Source of the DNA: Gracilaria vermiculophylla | Taxonomy: Eukaryota > Rhodophyta > Florideophyceae > Gracilariales > Gracilariaceae | NCBI GenBank assembly: GCA_019155205.2 | Contig: JAHNZQ020000016.1 | Location: 2,426,726 to 2,437,404, forward strand | Direction: 5' to 3' | Length of the DNA stretch: 10,679 nucleotides | Shown: in pieces, positions 1-7,419 of the stretch | Numbering within the stretch: position 1 is the stretch's first letter | Layout of the letters: each line of letters opens with the position of its first letter | The notes under the pieces: model-generated | What the model was told of the DNA's origin: nothing | The model's input: the letters and a program-made list of their open reading frames with translations, nothing else | Databases searched by the model: none | Made by a program: the position numbers and the translations under genes

Positions 1-1075
1 AACATCATACCGCTTTGTCCACAGGCCGCAGTTCGAATTTCGCATCCATTTTCAGGTTTGCGATCTAAAGCCACGTAGTGAGGCAGTCCGATGTCAATCC
101 AGTGCCCGCCAAGTCCATACCAGCGAGTCATGCTCTCGTCAACACATATATGTTCTGATGGAGTGACATTTATTGCGCGGTGCATATTGATGGCATCAAC
201 GAAGCCATTGACAACTGACCATCTGGACGGAGCCTCGAGTTCGTCAGAGCACTCTGATAGTGAGCTTAACCTTATGGCACTTACAATTGTGTCAAATCTT
301 CCACGTGACATGAAGCGTCCGAAGTTTGCGACGGGTCCATACTTGTCAGAGGTATTGTTCTCCACAAGTCTCTTCTGTTTCCAACTTTGAAATTTGTCAT
401 CATGACCAACACCCCGAAAAACTTTAGAATTTCTCCTCTTGTGACACTTCGAAATCCTGATTCTTCAAGGTTGCTGTATGTCAGTCTGACAATGACGGAA
501 AGGTGCATGAGAGGGAATGTGTACATGAAGAAATCATACGGAGAGAAATCTCGCGGGGCATTTCCATGGGTGAGCACATCGTCTGCTTGGCCAATCACCT
601 TCCAAGTCTTCGGTGGTACCGGGCCATTCAGCGGGTAGGAAACATTCTCAAGTTTCCATGTGCGTCCGTGAGAGGTCGAATCTCCTTCAATCTCGATGCT
701 CTCATTCTCCCTGGGTGTAACGATATTCGGGGTGACTACAGCTGTGTCAACTTCGTCTATCGCTTGAATCGGCATCCGTTCATTATTTTCGTCCAAATTG
801 ACTTCTGTCAATCCAGGAGCGGTTCCTGCCTTGAAATTGACAAGTTTCATCGGCACGGGCTTGAAACGATCCTGGATATTCCAATCCGCCGTGACCGACC
901 TCTGACGACGGCCATTGAGTTCGGACACAATGACTTCAATAACCGTGCCTGAAAGTTTTTTAGTCTTCCAGGCAGATCCAAACAGTCGCTTACACTCACT
1001 GGCTGACGTAACCAGTGACGCACGACAGTGAACGTCATTTCCGGGAATGAGACGTGCATCAGTTGGGTGGGTCAT
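1..1075 (-). pseudogene. piggyBac-like transposase, N-terminal part, frameshifted and cut by window edge
   Basis: Cut-and-paste DNA transposase of the piggyBac (DDE_Tnp_1_7) family, which inserts at TTAA. The ATG at 1075 has A at -3. Residues ~1-60 form a basic N-terminal region, ~60-160 a poorly conserved linker. Residues ~175-238 match the start of the family domain: SPYDFFMYTFP, then GEILKFFGVLVMMTNF and RRDLW. After Trp238 (codon 364-362) the reading jumps frame: family-like text (KYGPVANFGRFMSRGRFDTI) continues from 362 in the next frame, which fits loss of one base. That second frame stays open to base 1 and holds ICVDESMTRWYG, with the first catalytic Asp at 140-138, followed by DRKPENGCEI. 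The original frame ends at 281. The remaining catalytic residues lie outside the window. Family assignment is firm. Loss of function by the frameshift is likely, unless the base loss is a sequencing error. Confidence 0.88.
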
Positions 1076-1239
1076 TTTTGAGGTCTGGATTCTGGAGGTG
1101 GATATGTTTTCGCTTGAAGGGTCAAGTGCTTTCGCAATTCTTCACAAGTTTGACTTCGCTGCTATTCTATATCCATACAAGGACCAATTCATATGGACCG
1201 GGAGGGAATGACGAAAAAAAAAGTTGCGAAATTTTTAGT

Positions 1240-1243
1240 TTAA
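1240..1243. other. candidate piggyBac terminus target TTAA
   Basis: A TTAA lies 165 bases upstream of the transposase start. Reading inward on the minus strand it is followed by ACTAAAAATTTCGCAAC. PiggyBac elements end at TTAA, and the TrmO-like trace begins just to the right, so this is a sensible place for the element end. The partner terminus is outside the window, so this cannot be confirmed here. Confidence 0.25.
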
Positions 1244-1245
1244 GA

Positions 1246-1281
1246 TTGGCCTCATATGAGACCTTTTGGCCTCATATGAGG
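1246..1281. repeat. two-copy 20-bp tandem repeat around a palindrome
   Basis: The 15-mer TTGGCCTCATATGAG occurs at 1246-1260 and 1266-1280, a period of exactly 20 bases. The second copy completes the 12-bp perfect palindrome CCTCATATGAGG; the first has A at the last position. The repeat sits between the candidate piggyBac end and the TrmO-like trace. Confidence 0.8.
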
Positions 1282-1810
1282 ACGTCGGTACAATAGACAC
1301 TAGGAAACCGAGAGCAGCGCGCTACGATTGAGCTCTTCCAGCATTGGCGGTACGCACTCGCCGCTTTGCGGCCTGGTACAGTTTGAATACTTCGGGGTCT
1401 TGTCTTTAATCCATCATAAACAGGCCTTCAAGCCGCTGGTGACCCCCCCACGCGGTCCGCGACAGAAACAAGGCGTTTTGCCACGCGAGCACCACATCGA
1501 CCCCACCCGATGGGCTTGTCTTGCATTCGCGTGACCGCTGTGGATGAGCAGAAAGGTCTCATCCATCTTTTGGGCGTTGACCTACTGGATGGCACCCCGG
1601 TTTTGGGTGTGAAGCCATGTAAGTCTCACACACCGACTACAGTCGTGTCATATTTGGTAACCTTGCCTCCGTTCGCTGTTTATGGAGCTCACGTTTTCAA
1701 TGATTACGATGGCGAGCAAGATTTCCAGTAGAGCAAGAGTTGCAGTATTTCGTTAGCTTTCCGAACGCCAGGTCCGGTTAGTTGGACAAGTTGAACGAGG
1801 ACATGAAAGC
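1280..1810 (+). pseudogene. TrmO/TsaA-like tRNA (t6A37) N6-methyltransferase pseudogene
   Basis: TrmO (TsaA-like, YaeB/C9orf156 family) uses SAM to N6-methylate t6A at position 37 of a tRNA-Thr. The match is by family motifs seen in several frames. QFEYFGVLSLIHH starts at 1379, TPPRGPRQKQGV follows in the same frame, then ATRAPHRPHPMGLSC from 1480 (the PHRPxP signature) and GVDLLDGTPVLGVKP up to 1617. A one-base loss in the T run at 1476-1479 separates the second and third blocks. An intron relic (1619-1745) follows. The next exon reads SFPNARSG, then TAG at 1779-1781 where the family has Trp, then LDKLNEDMKASDAL. Upstream, RATIEL from 1318 in another frame looks like the N-terminal part, but that is less sure. 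No intact start or C-terminal end is visible. It is a dead copy; an active one may exist elsewhere in the genome. Confidence 0.75.
1619..1745 (+). other. relic spliceosomal intron in the TrmO-like pseudogene
   Basis: A consensus donor GTAAGT begins at 1619, immediately after the codons for GVKP. An acceptor TTGCAG ends at 1745, and family-like coding text (YFVSFPNARSG) resumes at 1746. Removing the 127 bases brings the two family blocks together. One extra base (T1618) leaves the junction out of phase by one, which is either another lesion or a slightly wrong boundary. Confidence 0.55.
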
Positions 1811-3056
1811 CTCGGACGCGCTGGGATTTTGTCCACTTCCTGCCTGCTTCATGCAACGCTGTTCAGCAAACCCATCCGACGCTCGAGACGCAGACTGTCG
1901 ACTCCAAGCAGGCGAAGGCACCAAGTTGAGCGCATTGGATTCGATCAAGCTCGAGTGATATGCCTTGCGGGTATGTGACACAAATTCGAACTCCGAGGAA
2001 ATTCACCCGATCTTCATGGTCAACGCGTCCTATTTTTCACCGCATGCCAACATCATGCGTCTGCCGCCTCGATCACGAGAAAAACGTCTACGCCGCCTCT
2101 CCTCCACACCATTTGGGGAAATAATGATAGTTCAGATTTGGATCGGTTGGCAACGTTGTGAAAATTGTCGTGTGATAAGAGGCAATTGAAAATATGACCG
2201 AATGCTCTTCTTGCTGACCCGACAAAGAAGGTACTGATGATAACAGTTCATCATGTAATATGTCGGAGATTTAAATTGACTTGAGCCTGGCTGGAAAAGC
2301 CCACTTCCTTTCCGTCTTTCTGCAGTACTTAAAACGTTAGTTACGTCATGTGAAAGTTAGGTGTCTCAGCTTTTCGTGTACAGAATCTTTCGAAAACAGA
2401 AAACAAATGTCGTATCATACATGCTGTGTGTCTCAAAATATGTTTGCCCTTTTTTTGTCGTGAAAATGGGTCGCTCCGAAAAACACAAATTTGTACCAGC
2501 ACTCAAATATCAAAATTCGTATTGACAGATTTGATACGACTGAAATGGGCACGAAAAGTCCGTACCAATTCGGCAACTCTCGCACACAACTGTGTGTGAG
2601 AAGCGCGCTTTCTCCTATTGCGCGCCAAAATTTGATATTTGCTACATTGGAGCCATCTGTCTGACGAGTGAGTGGCATAACCACTTGGAGCGGTTTGCGC
2701 ACACTCTTTTGGTGCAAATGTTATCAATTTGAGTACACGCATTTTGCGATTTGTGTTTTTAGGAGTGATCCAATAGCTTACTTGATCGGCAACAGAAACT
2801 TTATATTTTCCGTGACAAATAAATTTTATTTTTTACTTTTTGTAACAAAGGTGTTACAGACAGACAAGCTTTTGAAGGCTTGGAATATTCTTTTTTGACA
2901 CTCATTTCAGACCTGTAGAGATTGAGGGGATAAGAAAAAATGGATAATAATATCCTGGAGTGACTTGAGATTCACAAGATGGACATACCTTTTAGAATGT
3001 CAATCAGAGATATGGCAATGTCAAACATGAGTTGTTGCGGAGACTGCAATGCAGAT
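1811..3056. other. gene-poor spacer
   Basis: No convincing gene. Short open stretches on both strands (for example 2433-2717 minus and 2668-2898 plus) have no recognisable motif and the region is AT-rich from about 2400. Bases 1811-1955 stay open in the frame of the TrmO-like second exon and might be its eroded C-terminal end, but no family motif is seen. The only structure noted is the inverted repeat at 2505-2642. Confidence 0.5.
2505..2642. repeat. imperfect inverted repeat enclosing a hairpin
   Basis: CAAATATCAAAATT near 2505-2519 faces AAATTTGATATTTG near 2629-2642, an inverted pair sharing an 11-base core with a one-base indel next to it. Inside lies the hairpin CACACAACTGTGTGTG near 2583-2598. 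The layout is like a very small non-autonomous element, but no target duplication is seen. Confidence 0.35.
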
Positions 3057-3110
3057 AAATGAATTATGTGGCGACATGTCTTAAATTCGAAATAACAATT
3101 AAGGATTCAG
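3057..3110. repeat. short dispersed repeat, copy 1 (partner 8193-8236)
   Basis: The 15-mer TCGAAATAACAATTA is shared with the segment near 8213, and both copies end in TTCAG. The flanking text also matches (ATTATGTGGC here, ATTATGCGGC there) if about 13 bases are gapped. Copy 1 abuts the LTR element exactly at 3110. Confidence 0.45.
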
Positions 3111-3388
3111 TGTCAAACAATACAGAGAAGATAGAAATCACCTTTCCAAATCCATTCAGACGCCAATGCTGAGTCCTTTTTGCACAAAGGTGAATAAAAA
3201 AGCAGATGATCTCCTCTTCTTCTGTGGTTTACTTGATATCGAACAAGACTGTGTTTATGTACTGCTTTGGAATGGTACGACAGAAATGAGAAAATGGTGA
3301 AATAGCCTTTCACCAATTGAAATGGAACGTTACTAAACTCCACTGTACGCAGCCTTGTCGAGTTCTACCAACAACTAGTCATCCAATA
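3111..3388 (-). repeat. 3' LTR of the copia element
   Basis: 278 bases matching 7132-7410 at roughly 94%. On the minus strand it should begin TG and end CA; here the first bases are TATTGG because the TG has mutated to TA, while the end TTTGACA is kept. The polyprotein stop codon lies inside this LTR (3377-3375). Confidence 0.93.
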
Positions 3389-4598
3389 TTCTCCCTGAAC
3401 TCGAGAAGCTTGAAACCAGCTTAAGCAATGTCTTGTGCGTGACAGCAGGAAGAGATTTGGTCAGAAGGTCAGCAAACTGTTTTCGTGATGAAACGTGGAT
3501 GATATCCATTAGTTTGTCTTGGTGCATCTCTCTAATGAAATGATAACGTATGTCAGGATGCTTGGTCTTTGCGTGGTATCCAGTAGGATTCTTTAGCCAT
3601 TTAATACAGTTTTGATTATCTTCAAGTAGCTTCATTAAAAAATAGTAGCGAAGGACTTCTTGGTTGACATTCTTCATATACAGTGCCGTCTTCAAGGCTT
3701 CAGCATCTGCAACAAACTCAGACTCGGTCGTACTCAGCGCCACAGTTTTAATCTTAGAAGAACTCCATGCAACTTTGTATCCGTTCCAGTAAACAAAGTA
3801 TCAAATGGTACTTTTTCTGGTCGTGAGATCGTCAGAAAAAGAGGCGTCGCTCCAAACTACTACATCAGATACAAGATCTGTTGACGTCTTCTTGAAAAGA
3901 TATGAGATTTCTAGCCTTATGTTTTTCAGATACCTTAGTATTCCTTTCATATTGTACCATATTGCCTTGTTGTGGTTCGTCGAATACCTTGATAAGAAAT
4001 TCACCGCATAGCAAATGTCGTACCTCACACACCTCGATAGATAGAGCAGTTTTTCCAACAACTTCCTATACTTCGAAATCACAACAGAACCCAGTTCATC
4101 CGCAAGAGGAGGCAGCTTGAGACCAGGAGGTAGTGGAGTGCTTAAACTTGCAGCTTCCTTTATCTCGAATTCTTCAATTACCTTCTCCTCACTTCTCCTC
4201 GTAGATATATGAATTCCAGACTTATCTTGACAAATTTGGACACCCAATGCTTCAGCAGGAAATCTCAGATCGTGGATTTCGAACTTCTTTTTCACACAAT
4301 CAACAAATGTCTTGGCATTCTCAGGGACAAAACAGAGAATTAAATCATCAACGTGGAAAAATATAAGCTCGGTCAGGCACTTCGTATGCCTGTAGTAGAG
4401 ACATGCATCTGCTACCGAGCAAAGAAATCCAAGTTTGTGTAAAAACTTTTCAAGTGTCTTATGCCAAAGTCTTGGTGCACATGCGGTTCCATAAAGCGCT
4501 CGCTTCAGCTTCCAGCAATATCCATCTCTGATCTCGACTCCATCAAGAGGAGTGATGTATACGTGAGGGTCGTTGATGGCATTCAAGAATGCAAACAC
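3375..4598 (-). pseudogene. copia polyprotein, reverse transcriptase core and RNase H
   Basis: RT core followed by RNase H. AFLNAIND opens it, then KLKRALYGTACAPRLWH (palm/fingers), and the catalytic box reads FFHVDDLIL with the Asp pair at 4349-4344; the first box residue is His instead of the common Tyr or Phe. SKYRKLLEKLLYLS and VNFLSRY lead to RNase H: WSDASFSDD, then TGA (3803-3801) where the family has Gly in TRKSTTGY, then VAWSSSKIKTVALSTTESEF, LLEDNQNCIKW and HPDIRYHFIRE. The stop splits RNase H in one unchanged frame. Translation ends at TAG 3377-3375, four codons inside the 3' LTR. Confidence 0.92.
3389..3396 (-). other. polypurine tract next to the 3' LTR
   Basis: AGGGAGAA on the minus strand lies directly before the 3' LTR, the position where plus-strand DNA synthesis is primed in LTR elements. 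It also codes for the last residues before the LTR-encoded end of the polyprotein. Confidence 0.6.
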
Positions 4599-4942
4599 GA
4601 ATCAATGGAATAGAGAGAGAATCCAGATGTGGGCATTGAAGCACAAGAAGTTATGAAAAGACGTAGAGTGTCCAAATGTGGAGTAGGCGCCAATGTTTCA
4701 CCAAAGATTGTTTTGAACTCAAAGCCTCTTACAACAATTCGAGTTTAGTATCTTACAGAGTTAGTTTTCTTCGAAAAATTTTTGGTGAACACAAAACGAG
4801 CAGAAACGACTTGATGTTCCGCCGGTAACTTGACAAATTCATATGCGTTGAAGTTATGCAAACTTTTGAGCTCTAGCTCAATAGCATATAGCCACTTCTT
4901 CGAATCAGGTCTCCTGGACACATCGTGCATATTCAAAGGCAT
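4592..4942 (-). pseudogene. copia polyprotein, N-terminal part of reverse transcriptase
   Basis: In frame with the segment before it across the TAA at 4948-4946. PDSKKWLYAIELELKSL is the classic copia RT opening; FVKLPAEH and FVFTKNF follow. A second TAA (4747-4745) replaces what is normally Lys in the RYKAR block. The frame then continues with VVRGFE, GETLAPTPHLDTLR and SIDSCL; the Asp in SID (4603-4601) is the first RT catalytic Asp. At 4591-4594 the frame shifts again, consistent with one lost base, into the AFLNAIND block of the next segment. The segment as it stands cannot give a working RT. Confidence 0.85.
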
Positions 4943-4945
4943 AGA

Positions 4946-5323
4946 TTAAGTCATGGTGATAAAAACCTTGCTTGAGTCTGAACTCCTCACAAGCGCCTCC
5001 GAGAAACTGTTATCCCCATCTTCTTCAGAAGGAATAACGCCTTCCTTTTTGATGATGAATTTCTGGAGTATATCTGCTGGAACGCCGGAAAACAACTTTG
5101 GATTACAAGTAGAAGTTGACGGTGCCTTGATAACGTCGGATGACTCGAAGTCTAGAACAAGGAGTTCTGTAGAAGTTGTGCTGTGCCCGTGCATAATTTC
5201 AGGCTTGGTTGGGTTGTCAAGCTTGTCGCGGTTCTCCTTCTGGACATAGATATTGACTCTGCATCCAAACGGGATCAGCCTTTCATAGTTTTCAGAAAGC
5301 CAATATCGAGCACAGAAAGACAT
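4946..5323 (-). pseudogene. copia polyprotein, integrase C-terminal segment
   Basis: Continues the polyprotein in the next frame. ENYERLIPFGCRVNIYV matches the stretch after the integrase core, where copia proteins read as a conserved FGC block. KENRDKLDNPTKP follows, as in the usual lysine-rich turn. The rest (to ~4950) is a serine- and acid-rich spacer between integrase and RT, a normal feature of the family. It ends at TAA 4948-4946, beyond which the same frame goes on as RT. The shift from the previous segment fits one lost base. Confidence 0.88.
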
Positions 5324-7107
5324 TTGCTGTTCCAGATAGGAGTGGGAGACCGTTTGTTAAGGAAATTGGCTTGGGACAAAGCGAACGACCAAAACGTACA
5401 CGGCAGCGTAGATTTCAGCAGCATAGATCGCACCTTTTCCAACAGAGTGCGATTAAGTCGTTGAGCCAAACCCATTTCTTCAGGTACCGCAACGGATGAG
5501 AATTCTTGACGTATATCATTTGACATGCACAGTGATTGAAATGTATTACTCAGATATTCAGAGCCTTGATCAGAACGAATAGTTGATATGGTAATCGATC
5601 CATCTTCTAACAGCTCAGAGAATCCTCGATAGATATCTGATTTCTTGCGTAGCAGTACAATGTGACTGTACCTTGAAGAATCATCGACAAACAATGCAAC
5701 GTACCTGAATCTATCAACTGAAACAATCGGCATTTCACATATGTCAGAGTGCACGAGTTCATATAGGTGTCGATATGGTTTCTTAAACTTTCTATGGGGA
5801 ACATTTCTAGTAGTCTTCGTTGCATTGCAAACGTCACAAGGATAATTGACACCAACATCAGTCATGATTTTTAGGTGCTTCATTTTGTCATAGGACATGT
5901 GCCCTAGCGAAGAGTGGATATCTTCGTAATCTTGAGTAGAATGAGAATGGTTTTTGGTAGATAATGCACATTGATTTGAAACAAGCTCCAACATCATGAG
6001 ATGTAAGAAGATCTTGAGATGTCCGAGAATATCCGATCCTGGTTTGAGGCTTCGAATGCCATTGGCGAAGGAATAAAGAACGCCTTTGCCTTGGAGCTTA
6101 ATCAGTGAGACAAGATTAACGGTAAGCTCTGGGACGAGCAAGACGTTTTCGATGGTCATTATTGTTTCCGTTGTCTCAAGGCGAACGGTTCCAACTCCTG
6201 TGATACCAAGATTTCCTGCGGCACATTCAAGGAAGCCAGAATGTGGTAGAATGTCTCCAACAGACATCTTCGGGTTGCAGAAGAAATGATCAGTTGCTCC
6301 TGAATCAAAGACGACCTTATCAATTAGACCTCGTTGTACTTGATTAGCAACAACAGATGTACGTAGCTGAATGTTCGGCTTTTCAGCTTCTCTTGTGCCT
6401 TTGTACTTCTTGGAATGAGGATTGAAGTAGCAGTAGTCGGCAGTGTGTCCAGACTTCTTGCAAAAATCACAATGGTAAGAGTTTTTCTTTTTCTTCGGCA
6501 GCGCGGAAGTCACGTTGGCTTTGTGTGACTTATGACGTTTCCCATACTTCATTTTGAATGGCGTGGAGTTCACATTAACTTGCATATCGGAAATCAAACG
6601 ATGATAGTCCGAATTATCTTGCATTGACTGGAAAAAGAGAAAATCAATCAAACGAAAGTCGCGTTCTAAGCCTTCTAAAATATGGTCAGATATATCACTA
6701 TCATCGACAGTTACATCGAGATCAATCAAGGTATCGATGGCGTCAGCCTTTTTTTGCAAATACGTCGTAATATCATACGAACAAGACTCAATCGTAATGT
6801 CTCGAAGAGTTCGCTTGCAAGTCTGTATGTTGCGCTTGCTAGTTGAGCCGTAATGGCGACGTAGGGCAGCCCATACCTCGTGCGGACGATTCAAGTGTCT
6901 TACAAGGTAGTATACTTCCGGAGATATGTTCTTCTCTATCAGGAAAGTTGCTTTTGCTTCCTCCTGATCTTCCTCAACCGGAGCTTTTTCATTTTCGTGG
7001 AGGTAAGGGTGAACATTCTGCGCCTTGAGCAAAGCGAGCATCAAGTCCCTCCATGTAATTCAATTTCTCCTCCGCAGAGGAACAATCTTGGTGCCTTCAG
7101 ATGCCAT
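5275..7107 (-). pseudogene. copia polyprotein, Gag-protease-integrase segment
   Basis: The first ATG at 7107 gives 15 codons, then TGA at 7062-7060; the frame reopens through MLALLKAQ at 7044 and stays open to 5275, so the stop interrupts Gag near its start. Visible domains: Gag helices; the CCHC zinc knuckle CDFCKKSGHTADYC (6471-6430); the aspartic protease motif FDSGATDH with Asp at 6306-6304; the pre-integrase HHCC zinc site (HSSLGH, then CDVC); and the integrase core with Asp in HSDIC (5745-5743) and Asp in RSDQGSEY (5571-5569). The third catalytic position, 36 residues on, is Gln (CAA at 5463-5461) in PEEMGLAQRLNRTL, where the family has Glu. The frame then runs out at 5275 after a one-base loss around 5305-5325. 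Confidence 0.93.
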
Positions 7108-7131
7108 CCAAGCATTTTGGGACTGTCAATC
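7108..7131 (-). other. copia leader / expected primer-binding region
   Basis: Only about two dozen bases separate the 5' LTR from the Gag ATG. On the minus strand they read GATTGACAGTCCC and onward, with no TGG-type primer-binding site at the LTR edge. The plus-strand octamer TGTCAATC (7124-7131) nearly repeats the LTR end TGTCAAAC (7132-7139). Some copia elements use an internal tRNA fragment as primer, so absence of TGG is not proof of loss. Confidence 0.4.
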
Positions 7132-7410
7132 TGTCAAACAATACAGAGAAGATAGAAATCACCTTGCCAAATCCACTCAGACGCCAATGCTGAGTCCTAT
7201 TTGCACAAAGGTGAAGAAGAAGGCAAATGATCTCCTCTTCTTCTGTGGTTTACTTGGTATCGAACAACACTGTGATTATGTACTGCTTTGGAATGGTACG
7301 ACAGAAAATGAGAAAATGGTAACATAGCCGTTCACCAATTGAAATGGAACGTTACCAAACTCCACTGTATGCAGCCTTGTCGAGTTCTACCAACAACTCG
7401 TCATCCAACA
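7132..7410 (-). repeat. 5' LTR of the copia element
   Basis: 279 bases. On the minus strand it starts TGTTGGATGACGAG and ends TTTGACA, so the TG...CA termini are intact. It should carry the element's promoter and polyadenylation signal. I see no clear TATA box in it. Confidence 0.93.
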
Positions 7411-7419
7411 ATTAGATTA

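Larger units (their letters stand above)
3111..7410 (-). mobile_element. Ty1/copia LTR retrotransposon, complete but inactive
   Basis: A 4.3-kb element bounded by two direct LTRs, with domains in the copia order Gag, protease, integrase, reverse transcriptase, RNase H on the minus strand (integrase before RT separates it from Gypsy elements). No envelope-like frame lies between RNase H and the 3' LTR. The five bases outside each end (TTCAG at 3106-3110, ATTAG at 7411-7415) match at only three positions, so no clean target duplication survives. The LTRs differ at about 17 of 278 aligned positions plus one indel (hand count), which points to an old insertion. The reading frame is broken many times. 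Confidence 0.95.

Noticed and set aside
29..40. GTTCGAA resembling a tRNA T-loop
   Set aside because: No matching acceptor, D or anticodon arms; it codes for conserved piggyBac residues on the other strand.
503..952. 149-codon plus-strand frame
   Set aside because: It is the antisense shadow of the piggyBac transposase, whose motifs are clear on the minus strand.
7025..7327. 100-codon plus-strand frame
   Set aside because: It crosses the Gag start and the 5' LTR antisense and has no motif.
3111..7410. Idea that the element is a retrovirus-like form with an envelope gene
   Set aside because: RNase H runs straight into the 3' LTR, leaving no room for another gene, and the domain order is copia.
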